From Selaginella moellendorffii (Eukaryota; Streptophyta; Lycopodiopsida; Selaginellales; Selaginellaceae), in assembly GCF_000143415.4 (NCBI RefSeq), contig NW_003314266.1:251475-315474 (forward strand): a stretch of 64,000 nucleotides of DNA, in the 5' to 3' direction. The notes beneath the pieces were generated by a model. The model saw only the letters and a list, made by a program, of their open reading frames with translations. It searched no databases and was not told the DNA's origin. Below, in pieces: positions 43,046 to 51,909 of the stretch. Position 1 is the stretch's first letter; each line of letters starts with the position of its first letter. The position numbers and the translations under genes were made by a program.

Positions 43046-43249
43046 TTGAAGCCGAATGGAGGCCGTGACAATCGAGGCCGGACTCGCTGGCGAATGTGCA
43101 CTGTGTGTGCAGCGGATCGTAGCAGCAAGGCTACTCTGCCACTTACAGTTGGAGAGTGGTGCTGAAATCTCCCGGGACGCCAAGTGGGCTGCGTGTGGGT
43201 GGTGGAGTGGGCGGCGGAGTTGGCGGCGAAGTTACAAACTGGGTGTGTC

Positions 43250-43425
43250 TTGAAGTGGACGCCGATGCACACGAGCGCGATGCGAGCGCGAGTGTGATGC
43301 AAGCGCGAGTGGACGCCGATGCACACGAGAAACCTGTAGAGAAGTGAGCGTGATCGCGAGTGGGAGCGCGATGCGAGCGGGAGCGCGAGTGTGATGCGAG
43401 CGCGAGCGCGAGTACAAAGCAAAAT
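43250..43425. repeat. GCGAGCGCGAGT minisatellite at the 5' end of the minus-strand gene
   Basis: Units such as GCGAGCGCGAGTGTGATGC repeat several times with variation, far more GC-rich than the surroundings. A comparable GC-rich array stands at the 5' end of the plus-strand gene (45,430-45,640). Confidence 0.7.
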
Positions 43426-43439
43426 GCAAAACCTAACCT

Positions 43440-45430
43440 CACACGCGCGAAATTTCACAACGGTTGGTAATCCCGCCACGTCATCATTCCTCGGACTTGG
43501 GCGCCACCATTAATTTCTGGATTGCCGCGCGCATGCAAGCACGCAAAATCCAAAAGAAATCCGCAACGTCATCATTCCTCGGACTGCATGCACGCGAAAT
43601 CCAAAAGAAAGATCATGATTGGGATATCATTTAATACCCTCGCTATATTTATACCATGCATGATTGGATATTCCAAAGCATCTTGTATTTCCAAAAATGG
43701 CAGATGTTCAGCTAAATAAAGAAATTCTATCTGTTTCTATTTTTCTCTCAAATCAATATTATAGCGTGTGGGCTCATGCAATTTTGAACCAAAGAAACCC
43801 AAAAAACGTTGGACCCAAAATATTTTGAAAAAACCCAAAAAACCCTAAACATTTTAAACCCAAAAATCCAGGCGTCCTGTGGCGTTATTCCTTGAATGGC
43901 GTGTGGGCGCATGCCATTTTCAGGGCCAAATGCTGAATGGAGAAAAATTCCCTTTCAGTGCAAATGCTGCAAGAGGCAGATGCCGAGCACAAAAGACTGT
44001 AACTACCTCACATGACACAGATAAACTTTTCTCTATTTGGCAAAGATAAACTTTATAGCGTGTGGGCTCATGCAATTTTGAACCCAAAAAATGCACCAAA
44101 AAATTCTCGGCGTCATCTGGCATTATCTCTTGAATGGCGTGGGGCCGCATGCCATTTTCAGGGGCACATAGGAGTATATTCCTAGGATATTCTGACACGC
44201 ACGAGATTTTTTTGAGTTTTCTGGAGATCCAACCGTTAGATCGCAACTAGATTTTACAGAATGGTATACAATGTCTTTCTTGATGACCCTGCAAAGAAGC
44301 ATCTCAATCGGACACCACATGAGACCACACGAGCCTTACAATGTTTCAGGGGCATTTGCCATAGATCCGACCGTTATTTTGCTCCAAGATTTCACAGTTT
44401 GGTGTGCATTGACCTTTCCATCGAAACTGCAAAGGGACATCACAATCAGATGCGAGATCACAAAAAACTAACTTCACTAACTCTGGTTTCACCAAGATCT
44501 ACGTAAGGAGTTATGAAATGAAAGGACCCTCTCTATTGAAATGTGTTTATGGTCCTAGGGGCATTGTGACATATCAAAGGATTTTACATCAAGTTCTGTA
44601 TTTGCATGTTTATCAAGCTACTGAATTGCTAAACCCTAAACCCTAAACCCTAAACCCTAAACATGTGGCAAATGCTGCGTGAAGAAAGATGCCCTTTCTG
44701 GGCAAATGCTGTAAGAGGCAGATGCCGAGCAGATGTATCTCAGGCTAGCGAAGGGGACGAACGAAAGCTAGCTATAAACATGACGGGATGCAAATAGATT
44801 ACTAGGCTAGTCCTACGAAAATCAAAAACCATAATTGAAAACATTGAAAATGCAAAAAGAAAGGTTTATAATATTTTTGAATTTTAGGCAACCAAAGGAA
44901 TGTAAGTAGGGCATGTGTTTGTAAGTTTAAAAATGCCTCAACCACTTAAATTCCCAAGTAAATAAAGCTGTTTCTATTTTTGGTACAGGTAAACTTTATA
45001 GCGTGTGGGCTCATGCAATTTTGAACCCAAAAATGCACCAAAAAATGCTCGACTAGCATTATTCTTTGAATGGCGTGTGGCCTTATGTCGAGCATTATTC
45101 TTTGAATGGCGTGTGGCCTTATATTGCCATAAATGGACGTACACACACAGCGTAATTATTCCTTTACACGGCGAATAATCTTGGCGCGGATCGCTGACAT
45201 GGCATGGCAAAGTTCGAATCACTGACATGGCATAGCTGGATCGAGGCAAGGACATGATGTGACAAAGTTCAACCTCCGACAGCAAAGTCTAGAAGCTACT
45301 CAGTTTGAAATTTGTCAGAGGAATCATAAGATCTGGTTTGTCAGAGGATTTGATGTGACGTTCAAGCGTGTGTTATTTTTGAATTCTCGAACTCATTCCT
45401 AGGTCTATCATTTTTGTGCGCCGTGTTCTT
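43440..45430. promoter_or_regulatory. Central non-coding region between the two divergent transposon genes
   Basis: About 2 kb without a supported gene. It holds three direct-repeat blocks, each with a degenerate palindrome (ATAGCGTGTGGGCTCATGCA at 43,761, 44,055 and 44,998) followed by TTTTGAACCC and then a good copy (43,896-43,917; 44,134-44,155; 45,106-45,130). It also has a twofold block with GCAAATGCTG...AGAGGCAGATGCCGAGCA (43,968-43,990; 44,703-44,731) and a CCCTAAA array. Likely bidirectional promoter; inferred. Confidence 0.6.
44631..44662. repeat. Short telomere-type array (CCCTAAA)4
   Basis: Four and a half copies of CCCTAAA, the plant telomere repeat, in the middle of the region between the divergent genes. 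Short telo-boxes occur in plant promoters and bind Myb/TRB-type proteins. Confidence 0.9.
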
Positions 45431-45640
45431 GGTTCCGCTGAGCGCAGTGAGCGCTGCTTGTGTAAGCGGCGTTGTGGGCTGTGGTTTATGCGTCTACGAG
45501 CGGTTGCGGCATTGCGAGCGCCATTGCGAGCGGCAGTTTATGCGAGTGGCAGTTTGTGCGAGCGGCGCTACGAGCAGTTGCGGTGTTGCGAGCGGCGCTA
45601 CGAGTAGTTGCGGTGTTGCGAGCGGCACTGTCTTTGGTGT
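45430..45640. repeat. GCGAGCGGCGCTACGAGCAG-type tandem repeat
   Basis: A roughly 30-bp unit (TTGCGAGCGGCGCTACGAGC) repeats two to three times with shorter GCGAGCGGC pieces before. It lies in the presumed 5' exon of the transposase gene, just before the donor site at 45,682. Confidence 0.75.
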
Positions 45641-45681
45641 GGCTACCGCTTCCTCTTGATATTCGGCACTTGTGCTTCCTG

Positions 45682-45991
45682 GTATGTTCACCATGGAATG
45701 GCTTAGGACCACATTTAGAAATGGCATGAGGCCACATGCCATCTTGGGCCCTTGCAATTTCATGGCTAGCGTATTGTCATGTATGTTTTTACTTGCCTGC
45801 AGCTGTGTGTATATCAAGATGGCATGAGGCCTCATGCCAATTTTGTGAATGCGAAATTTCACGTGGGTGTCAATAGCATGTTTGAATAATGGCATGTGGC
45901 CTCATGCTATTGAGGTTGTTTGGTATGTTATGATTTAGGCCATTCTCCAATCATTTTTTGTATGGTCTTAACTTCTTTTCTGCACTTTCAG
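45682..45991 (+). other. Predicted 5' UTR intron of the transposase gene, with three palindromes
   Basis: A donor CTG|GTATGT at 45,682 and an acceptor CACTTTCAG|A at 45,991 bracket 310 bp just before the ATG at 45,993. Palindromes lie at 45,721-45,742, 45,819-45,841 and 45,889-45,910. The first intron of the divergent gene likewise has three. Confidence 0.55.
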
Positions 45992-45992
45992 A

Positions 45993-48900
45993 ATGGCCTT
46001 CAAGGTTGGGGAAAAGGTTTACATTTTGAATGGTGGGAAGAGAGTTGCAAAAGGGACCCTTGTGTCTATGGATCGGAACTTTGTTATACACTGTGAAAGG
46101 CTTGGGGAAGGCAATGCTGCTGTATCAGTAGAGACTGTCTTCGATGGGAATGTGGTCGCTATTGAACGAGGAGAGATGGTCGTCGGGGTAAATGTTGTTG
46201 TTGCCTTGAAAAATCTTCAGAAGAAAGCAGATGTTGGGGACAGCGCAAGTGCGACGCATGTTCCCTCCGTGGATCTTAAGAACCGTGCTACATGGATTCA
46301 GGCAAAAGTGTTTCTAAACAACCCCGAGGGGGAGGTGGTAGCTGAGGGCTTAGCCACAGTTGTCGATCCAAGAGATGCGGTTGCTAATCAAGAATTGGGC
46401 TGGGATGATATTGGAGTTGCGATTTTAGAGGTTGTTGACACAGAAGAAAACAGTCTGACTATTGGAAGCATTGTGCGGTGAAAATTGAGGCACTTAGTGT
46501 TTGAGAATGTGAAGGATTCACAATCAAACACCACTACAACTGATGACAGAACATCTCTTCATGGGAAAAGAAAGTACACCTTCCTAAAGCGCAGCCAAAG
46601 GGATCTGAGCAACGAACCGAAAAGGCAGAAAATGGCGATGGAGGTTCGAATGGTCTCGACAGTTGCTTGTTGCAAGAGGAGGTGCTGTCAACATGCTGAT
46701 TGGGATGCTATTGAAGAGGAGAGAGCAAGATACAAGACATTGTCCTGGAAGGCAGCTCGCAATTTTGTGTATGAGGCATTACGGTCATCTGTTGATGCTT
46801 CAGAACATCAGGTGGGGGGCATGGTCTTCCAGAGGGGTTTGGTCTGCATGAAGGCATGGAGAATCATTTATGGAGTCCCTCGAAGCACATTCTACAGAAT
46901 CAAAACTGAGTTCGAGGAACAAAGGGTTCAACAGGCAGTCCATGGGAACGACGGTACGCACAAAACCAGGGGTCATGTTGTATATGGAGAGGCAATCTTC
47001 AAGAGGTTTGTCGAGACATGTAGCGAGCAGCAACCACATAAAACCCGCCTCTTGGAAGATGGAACACGAGACACCTAACGAGTTCTCCCTTCCATGTATA
47101 CCAAGGGGGCCATATTGGAAGATGTGAATCGGGAACTCCAGAGTAATGGCTACAGGAAGCTGAGCCAATCTAGATTTAGTAGATTGTGGAGCAACAGGTT
47201 CAGGGATGTGAGTATAGGAAAGTACTCCAGCTTTTCAAAGTGTGACGAGTGCACTGCTATCAAAATGGCTTTGTCGAAGAATTCTTGCAGCGCTCAAGAG
47301 CGAGAGACGTTGGTTAGAAGGCGGCTCGACCACAACATCGAGCAGAGAAGCTGCAGGACTGCATATTATCATAACAGGATTCTCTCCATGGAGAGACCTA
47401 ACTCTTACCTCTGCATCATCCACGACAAAATGGACCAGAAAAAGACGTGCTTACCTCGACTCAATCCTGCCCCCAAGGCAATCTCTTCATCCATGCAGCT
47501 GCCTGTGTCTCTGTTTGGCATAATCGCTCATGGGCATGGTGCCCAGAACTATGGGAACTTCTTTGTACCTCTATGGGGTGGCGGGGGTGCAAACATGATG
47601 ATTGCGTCCCTAGCAAAACACTTAAGGTCTCTGCAAAGTGCGCAGACTGAGCTGAACGGCCAACCCTTGCATAAGGCCCTTGTCGATCGAACCCCATACA
47701 GGGTTCAGCTGGAGGAGGAGCAAAGGCTTGCAGTATCGCGTGGGGCCCCATGCCATCCCAGTGAATATGTTGGCCGTCAGATTGTAGGGTTATCACGTGA
47801 GGCCTCATGCCATTCCGACGAGGCTGGTCGCCCGGTGAATGCACAGCCTCATCCAAACGAAGCAGAATCTCAAGGAAGTTCTTGCGGCCGATGTGGCCTT
47901 CCACCCCATCTTCTGCTCCAAACAGACAATGCTAGCAGTGAGAACAAAAACATGTACGTCTTCGCGTACTTGGCGATGCTTGTTGCCAAAGGCATATTTG
48001 AAACGGTTACACTTGGCTTTCTCATGGTTGGGCACACTCATGAAGACGTCGATGCCATGTTCAGTCACCTGGCAGAGTCCCTCCGGCGATCCAATGTCCT
48101 CACCCTCCCACAACTCTACGATGAATTCCAAAATTGCATCAAAGGCACTGTTGAAGCTGCACTTCTGACAGAGGTTCCAGACTTTAAGGGGTTTGTAAGA
48201 GGCTACATCAGGGATGGATCCGAAACGCTGATTGGCCACTCCAAGCCTCTTCAGTTTCATTTCAGCATGTGTGACGGTGCTCCAGTGATGAGGTACAAGA
48301 TGAGAGAATGGGACACAGTGTGGCTGCCAGTGGACGGCATTGAACTCTTCAAGAGAGATCCCATAACTGGGGAACCTATGATTCCTCAGGGTTCCCCACG
48401 GCCGATGCACCCGGATGGACTCAAAGACCAGGAAAGTATAGTGGCCGGGATTAGACAGCATATTGCCTTCTGGAAGAGGGGGTTGGTGTTTGGTGGAGAA
48501 TCCTATTTTCAGAGGTGCAAGCCTTTGCTCGAATACTGGGAGAAGATTATATCTGCTATCCAAAATGGGCCGGTTGTATATGAAGAATTGGAAGAGTCCT
48601 TTTGGCCAGAACCCAGAGCACCAGATAGTAGCGGAACAATGTCCTCTGGAAATGCAGTGACAGATAACGATGTTGAGGATCACTATTGTGGGCCGAGGAA
48701 CAAGAAGCCGGATTCAGCATTCAATCCAGTACAGGTCTGCAAAGGAATGGTCGTGCTTGTCAGACCCAGTAATAAAAAACAAATGATATGGGTGGGGCGC
48801 TGCATCACTGATGCAGAGGAGGACGCGGAAACTAACTCCTTCAATGTAACTGTGGAGTGGTTCAAGCCAAGTTCCGGATATACGAAGGATTGCCTAGAAA

Positions 48901-49061
48901 AGAGATGGGTGCTGAATCCAAGGGATCCCAGCATGAGCATATCGGTGGATAATGTTGTGCATGGTTGGATGCGGAAGCAGAGTGCCACCATCACCTTGCC
49001 AGACCATGCAAGAGATGCAGCAAGAGCATTCATAACTCGGGTTCAAGGTGAGATTCATTAA
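45993..49061 (+). pseudogene. DUF7869-type DDE transposase, one frame with two in-frame stops
   Basis: One reading frame from the ATG at 45,993 to 49,061, about 1,020 codons. Stops are a TGA at 46,479-46,481 and a TAA at 47,076-47,078. A 72-bp GT-AG intron (46,478-46,549) would remove the first and keep frame; the second is unexplained and may be a true nonsense codon. The first 160 residues (VGEKVYILNGGKRVAKGTLV, NNPEGEVVAEGLATVVDP) resemble a DNA-binding accessory domain of plant transposon proteins. The catalytic part has YLCIIHDKMDQKKT (first Asp), HLLLQTDNASSENKN (second Asp) and LMVGHTHEDVDAMFSHLAES (third acidic cluster), preceded by a FSKCDEC metal-binding pair. The C-terminal part (VCKGMVVLVRPSNKKQMIWV) resembles a small barrel. 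It cuts and joins element ends in the nucleus. Two palindromes lie within the frame. Confidence 0.75.
47735..47813. repeat. Two palindromes inside the transposase coding frame
   Basis: Copies at 47,735-47,756 and 47,792-47,813, 57 bp apart. They encode SRGAPCHPS and SREASCHSD, a recognisable repeat in the protein, between the first and second catalytic Asp. No frame break results. Confidence 0.9.
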
Positions 49062-49349
49062 TATTCCTTTACAAAGTTTCTAATGTATTTTATTTCAAGG
49101 TGAACAATCCGAATCTGAATCAGAGGAGGCTTGATATAGTGTGTGAGGTAAAACAAAGATGATGTGACATATGCATTTACCAATCACACGTGCATAAATC
49201 TAATAATATGGCGTGTGGCCCATATTAATGGCACATAAACCCATATTGTGGGCTTACGTGCTTTATGTACCATCATTCCCTTGCAGCGTGTGTGTTGGTT
49301 TCCTTTTATAACACAACGAACTCCATATTTTAGGGTGAAGAGCGTTCTC

Positions 49350-49607
49350 ATGGCAAGCACAAAATCTGTAAGTGAGGCAGAAAAGGAGACGGAGAAGGAG
49401 ATAGGTGAAGATGTAGAATATATAAGTCTTCCAAACTCCCCGTACTATACTCCAGGTGATCATTTTTCTGAACAAACGGCAACATTAACAACTATCGAGA
49501 ACGCCCCAGTAACGTCAGAGACAACAATCCAAAGCAAAACAACTGACCCGGAGAAGGATGATAGTACCGCTGAGAGTACCAAAAAGGAGGTGTCCACTAG
49601 CGCTTAG
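49350..49607 (+). CDS. Small acidic SPYYTPG protein of the transposon, 85 aa
   Basis: ATG at 49,350, stop at 49,605-49,607. The product starts MASTKSVSEAEKETEKEI and has a conserved core EYISLPNSPYYTPGDHF followed by a Thr/Ser/Lys-rich tail. It has no membrane segment. A diverged copy at 34,439-34,686 keeps the core, so the protein has been under selection for some time. The role is unknown. The 3' end of the same gene is also seen in the inverted copy near the right edge of the window. Confidence 0.6.
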   Translation: MASTKSVSEAEKETEKEIGEDVEYISLPNSPYYTPGDHFSEQTATLTTIENAPVTSETTIQSKTTDPEKDDSTAESTKKEVSTSA

Positions 49608-49614
49608 GCTTATA

Positions 49615-50041
49615 ATGGCGTGTGCCCTCATGCCATTTACTTGATCACCAAATACCTTTTTCCCTTTGCACTAGTATATCTTAATACCGGTCTGAGAAAT
49701 AGAATGGCATGTGCCCTCAGGCCTTTTACTAAATCACCTTTGAAAGAAATGCAAGCCTCTATGTCGTAAAAAAAAGGTACTAGAGAAATTCCTTAATAAT
49801 ATGAATGTTATTTAGTTTCATGAAAATACACTAAGGGTCAAATGAGTTAAATGACTTCTCCAGACTAGCAATGCCTCTTGCTACACCTTCACAATTAGAT
49901 TCGTTAGAAAAAGATAACATTGAATAATATCTAAATGTTCTCACCATTAAGTTATATGTCTGGCTAATAGGAATGATGTTCATCTTGGAAAGCTCACCAC
50001 ACGCTCAATGAACAAACAAATAGTGTGTGCGCGCATGCCAT
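49615..50041. repeat. Three palindromes near the right end of the transposon
   Basis: Copies at 49,615-49,636, 49,704-49,725 (right arm damaged) and 50,021-50,041 (left arm diverged). All three also occur in the inverted copy at 63.48-63.92 kb. Confidence 0.85.
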
Positions 50042-50243
50042 CGCTCTTCTTTAGCTTCAGATTCGGCTTGTTCACCTTGACAATGAGATTTATTATACAA
50101 CTAGATGGACTCAGTCTGGACATAAGATCACCGCGCTAGTCACCATGCCCCAGATATGTCTAGCCCCTGGACAAAAAACATATAATTTCACGTCATTTTC
50201 AAATACTTGAAAATTTGTACCTAGTCCCATTTTACTGAATAAA

Positions 50244-50267
50244 TCCCACTTTAACGAAATAGAGCTT
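50244..50267. repeat. Right terminal inverted repeat of the 13.2-kb transposon
   Basis: Reads TCCCACTTTAACGAAATAGA and ends GCTT at 50,267; reverse complement of the left end over 24 bp. ACTA follows at 50,268-50,271. Confidence 0.9.
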
Positions 50268-50271
50268 ACTA

Positions 50272-51900
50272 ACGGTTGAACTAACGCTGTATATCCATGT
50301 TGATGTTGTTTTCCATGAAAGATGTCAACAATCTACTGTAAGAGCTAATAAAGATACCCACAATGCCTCATTGTGTTATTGGGGATACAGGACGGACCTA
50401 TAAAGGAGCTAAGTGAATGAAAAAAGTAATAAATAATATGCTACCATCATATGCTGTGTTGTCGATGAGAGTTCTTCCAACTCCTCTTCATGAGCATCTT
50501 GTCGAGTTGGAATAAAATTACTACTAACAGTCATTACTGCAAAAAACATGTATTACCACCTTTAGTTTGTAAAATTCACTTTTGCTTACCTTGTGGTCGA
50601 TGTGATATTCTATGAACCACTTGATCATCATTATTTACTGATAGAACTTAATCTGAATCTTGGTTGTTTGATGGTTGAACTGGAGCTTGATCTTGGCTGT
50701 CTGGTGGTGGAATATGAACTTGATCTGGAGCTTCCTCATCCCCATCTCCATCGTCACTTGCATTGCCATCGTTGCTAGCATTGACAACTTTCTCGCAATC
50801 TAGTGTAAAAGTTTCCTTCCCTAGGAGCTCCAACTCCCAAGGGCATTCTATCTTCCATGCCTTCAGAACTCTCACAAACATTGTTAGGTACATTTCTCCA
50901 TCCCTTACACCCTATGTAATAAGTCGAGTGCAAACTGGTGCCTCAAATGGCATGCCTCTATATCAAAGATACCTGTAAACAATATATATTTAAAAAAAGT
51001 CTTAGAAATCATATTATACCTATAAGCTACACATCGCATGAAATAAGGTTGACCATGTTAGCAATCATAAGTTGTTGTCCTTGTAGATTTCTTTGGCAGC
51101 CACCCTTCTTCAATCCCTTCCAATGATGTGTTGATGTAGGTGTCGAAATACATGAATGTGCCATCTAGATCGTCACTAATGTGTGGTGCCAAAAACTTCT
51201 CACATTCACTTATAATTTGCATGATGTAGACAGCCCTTCTCATTATATTCTCAAATAGTTTTGGCAGTCCTTTCTCTCTGTTCATCAAGCAGACATTGAG
51301 GAATTCTAGAATCTCTATTTGTTGCTTATATGGAAGTTTTGATTTTGCGATATTGTAAATCATGTCATCTGGAATTTTGTTCATTGCAAAAGTAATATAT
51401 GCATAATTGAAAAACATTAAGTGTGATAAAAAACTTACATTCATGAGAAGAAATTTCAACTATAATCTCTAGCCACTCCTTTGGTCTGCGATTGTCTGCT
51501 ATGCATACTAGTTTCTTCAACTTTGAAGACTTTGCATGCTGAATTTTGTGCTCAATTTATATGAACTCAGCTGAGAGCTCTTCCCGACTCTTCTCCGGAT
51601 ATGCAAGTTCGTAAGCATCTTGCTTGACCTTCACCAAAGGCTAAAAACCAAAACAATTAAAAGAGGCTTTTACAAAATAAAAGGGAAAGACATACCTTAC
51701 ACCACACAACGAGCATAAAACTGATTAAGTTGTTGAACCAAGTTGTACCATCATTTCGAGTGCGTGAGTGCCTAACAAGTGTTGTGAGATCATCACCATA
51801 ATGTTGGCAGATGTCAAGTTTGCCAAAAATCATAGTTGCTCAATATCATAGACAAAGTTTTGCTCTTGAATAGCAAACTGCCCAAGCTTGCATTTAAACA
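50272..51900 (-). pseudogene. Decayed minus-strand gene, possibly the 5' part of the interrupted methyltransferase-like gene
   Basis: Several open pieces on the minus strand keep protein-like composition: ICQHYGDDLTTLVRHSRTRN (near 51,800), DAYELAYPEKSREEL and NRRPKEWLEIIVEI (near 51,600-51,480), NKIPDDMIYNIAKSKLPYKQ and FLAPHISDDLDGTFMYFDTY (51,390-51,140), and an acidic tail with DDGDGDEEAPDQVHIPPPD (near 50,700). Intron-like gaps and stops separate them. They are on the same strand as, and lead into, the methyltransferase-like fragment on the other side of the transposon (37,007-36,286). I do not recognise the family. Confidence 0.4.
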
Positions 51901-51909
51901 CGACAAAAT

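Larger units (their letters stand above)
37024..50267 (+). mobile_element. 13,244-bp DNA transposon with DUF7869-type transposase and ParB/methyltransferase-like gene
   Basis: Bounded by 24-bp inverted repeats and a 4-bp direct repeat ACTA. It has two divergent units: minus strand 43,045-37,455 and plus strand 45,993-49,061, plus a small plus-strand ORF (49,350-49,607). About 25 copies of a 22-bp palindrome lie inside it. A second copy enters the window at 63,266 in inverted orientation. A DDE transposase with 4-bp duplications is compatible with Sola-type superfamilies, but this is inference; KDZ elements are an alternative. Confidence 0.85.

Noticed and set aside
43183-43183. Start of the ParB-like protein at 43,183
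   Set aside because: The codon there is TTG. No ATG exists in that frame until 43,045, so I placed the tentative start there.
43039-43479. ORFs rich in Arg/Ser/His over 43.0-43.5 kb on the minus strand
   Set aside because: They are generated by the GCGAGCGCGAGT minisatellite and change character at its borders; the true gene uses another frame downstream.
46479-46481. TGA in the transposase frame as a nonsense mutation
   Set aside because: A 72-bp GT-AG intron (46,478-46,549) removes it and keeps the frame (R|TSLHGKRKY), so an intron is at least as likely.
38476-50041. CRISPR-like interpretation of the repeated palindrome
   Set aside because: Spacing is irregular (tens to thousands of bp), there are no unique same-length spacers, and the host is a plant.
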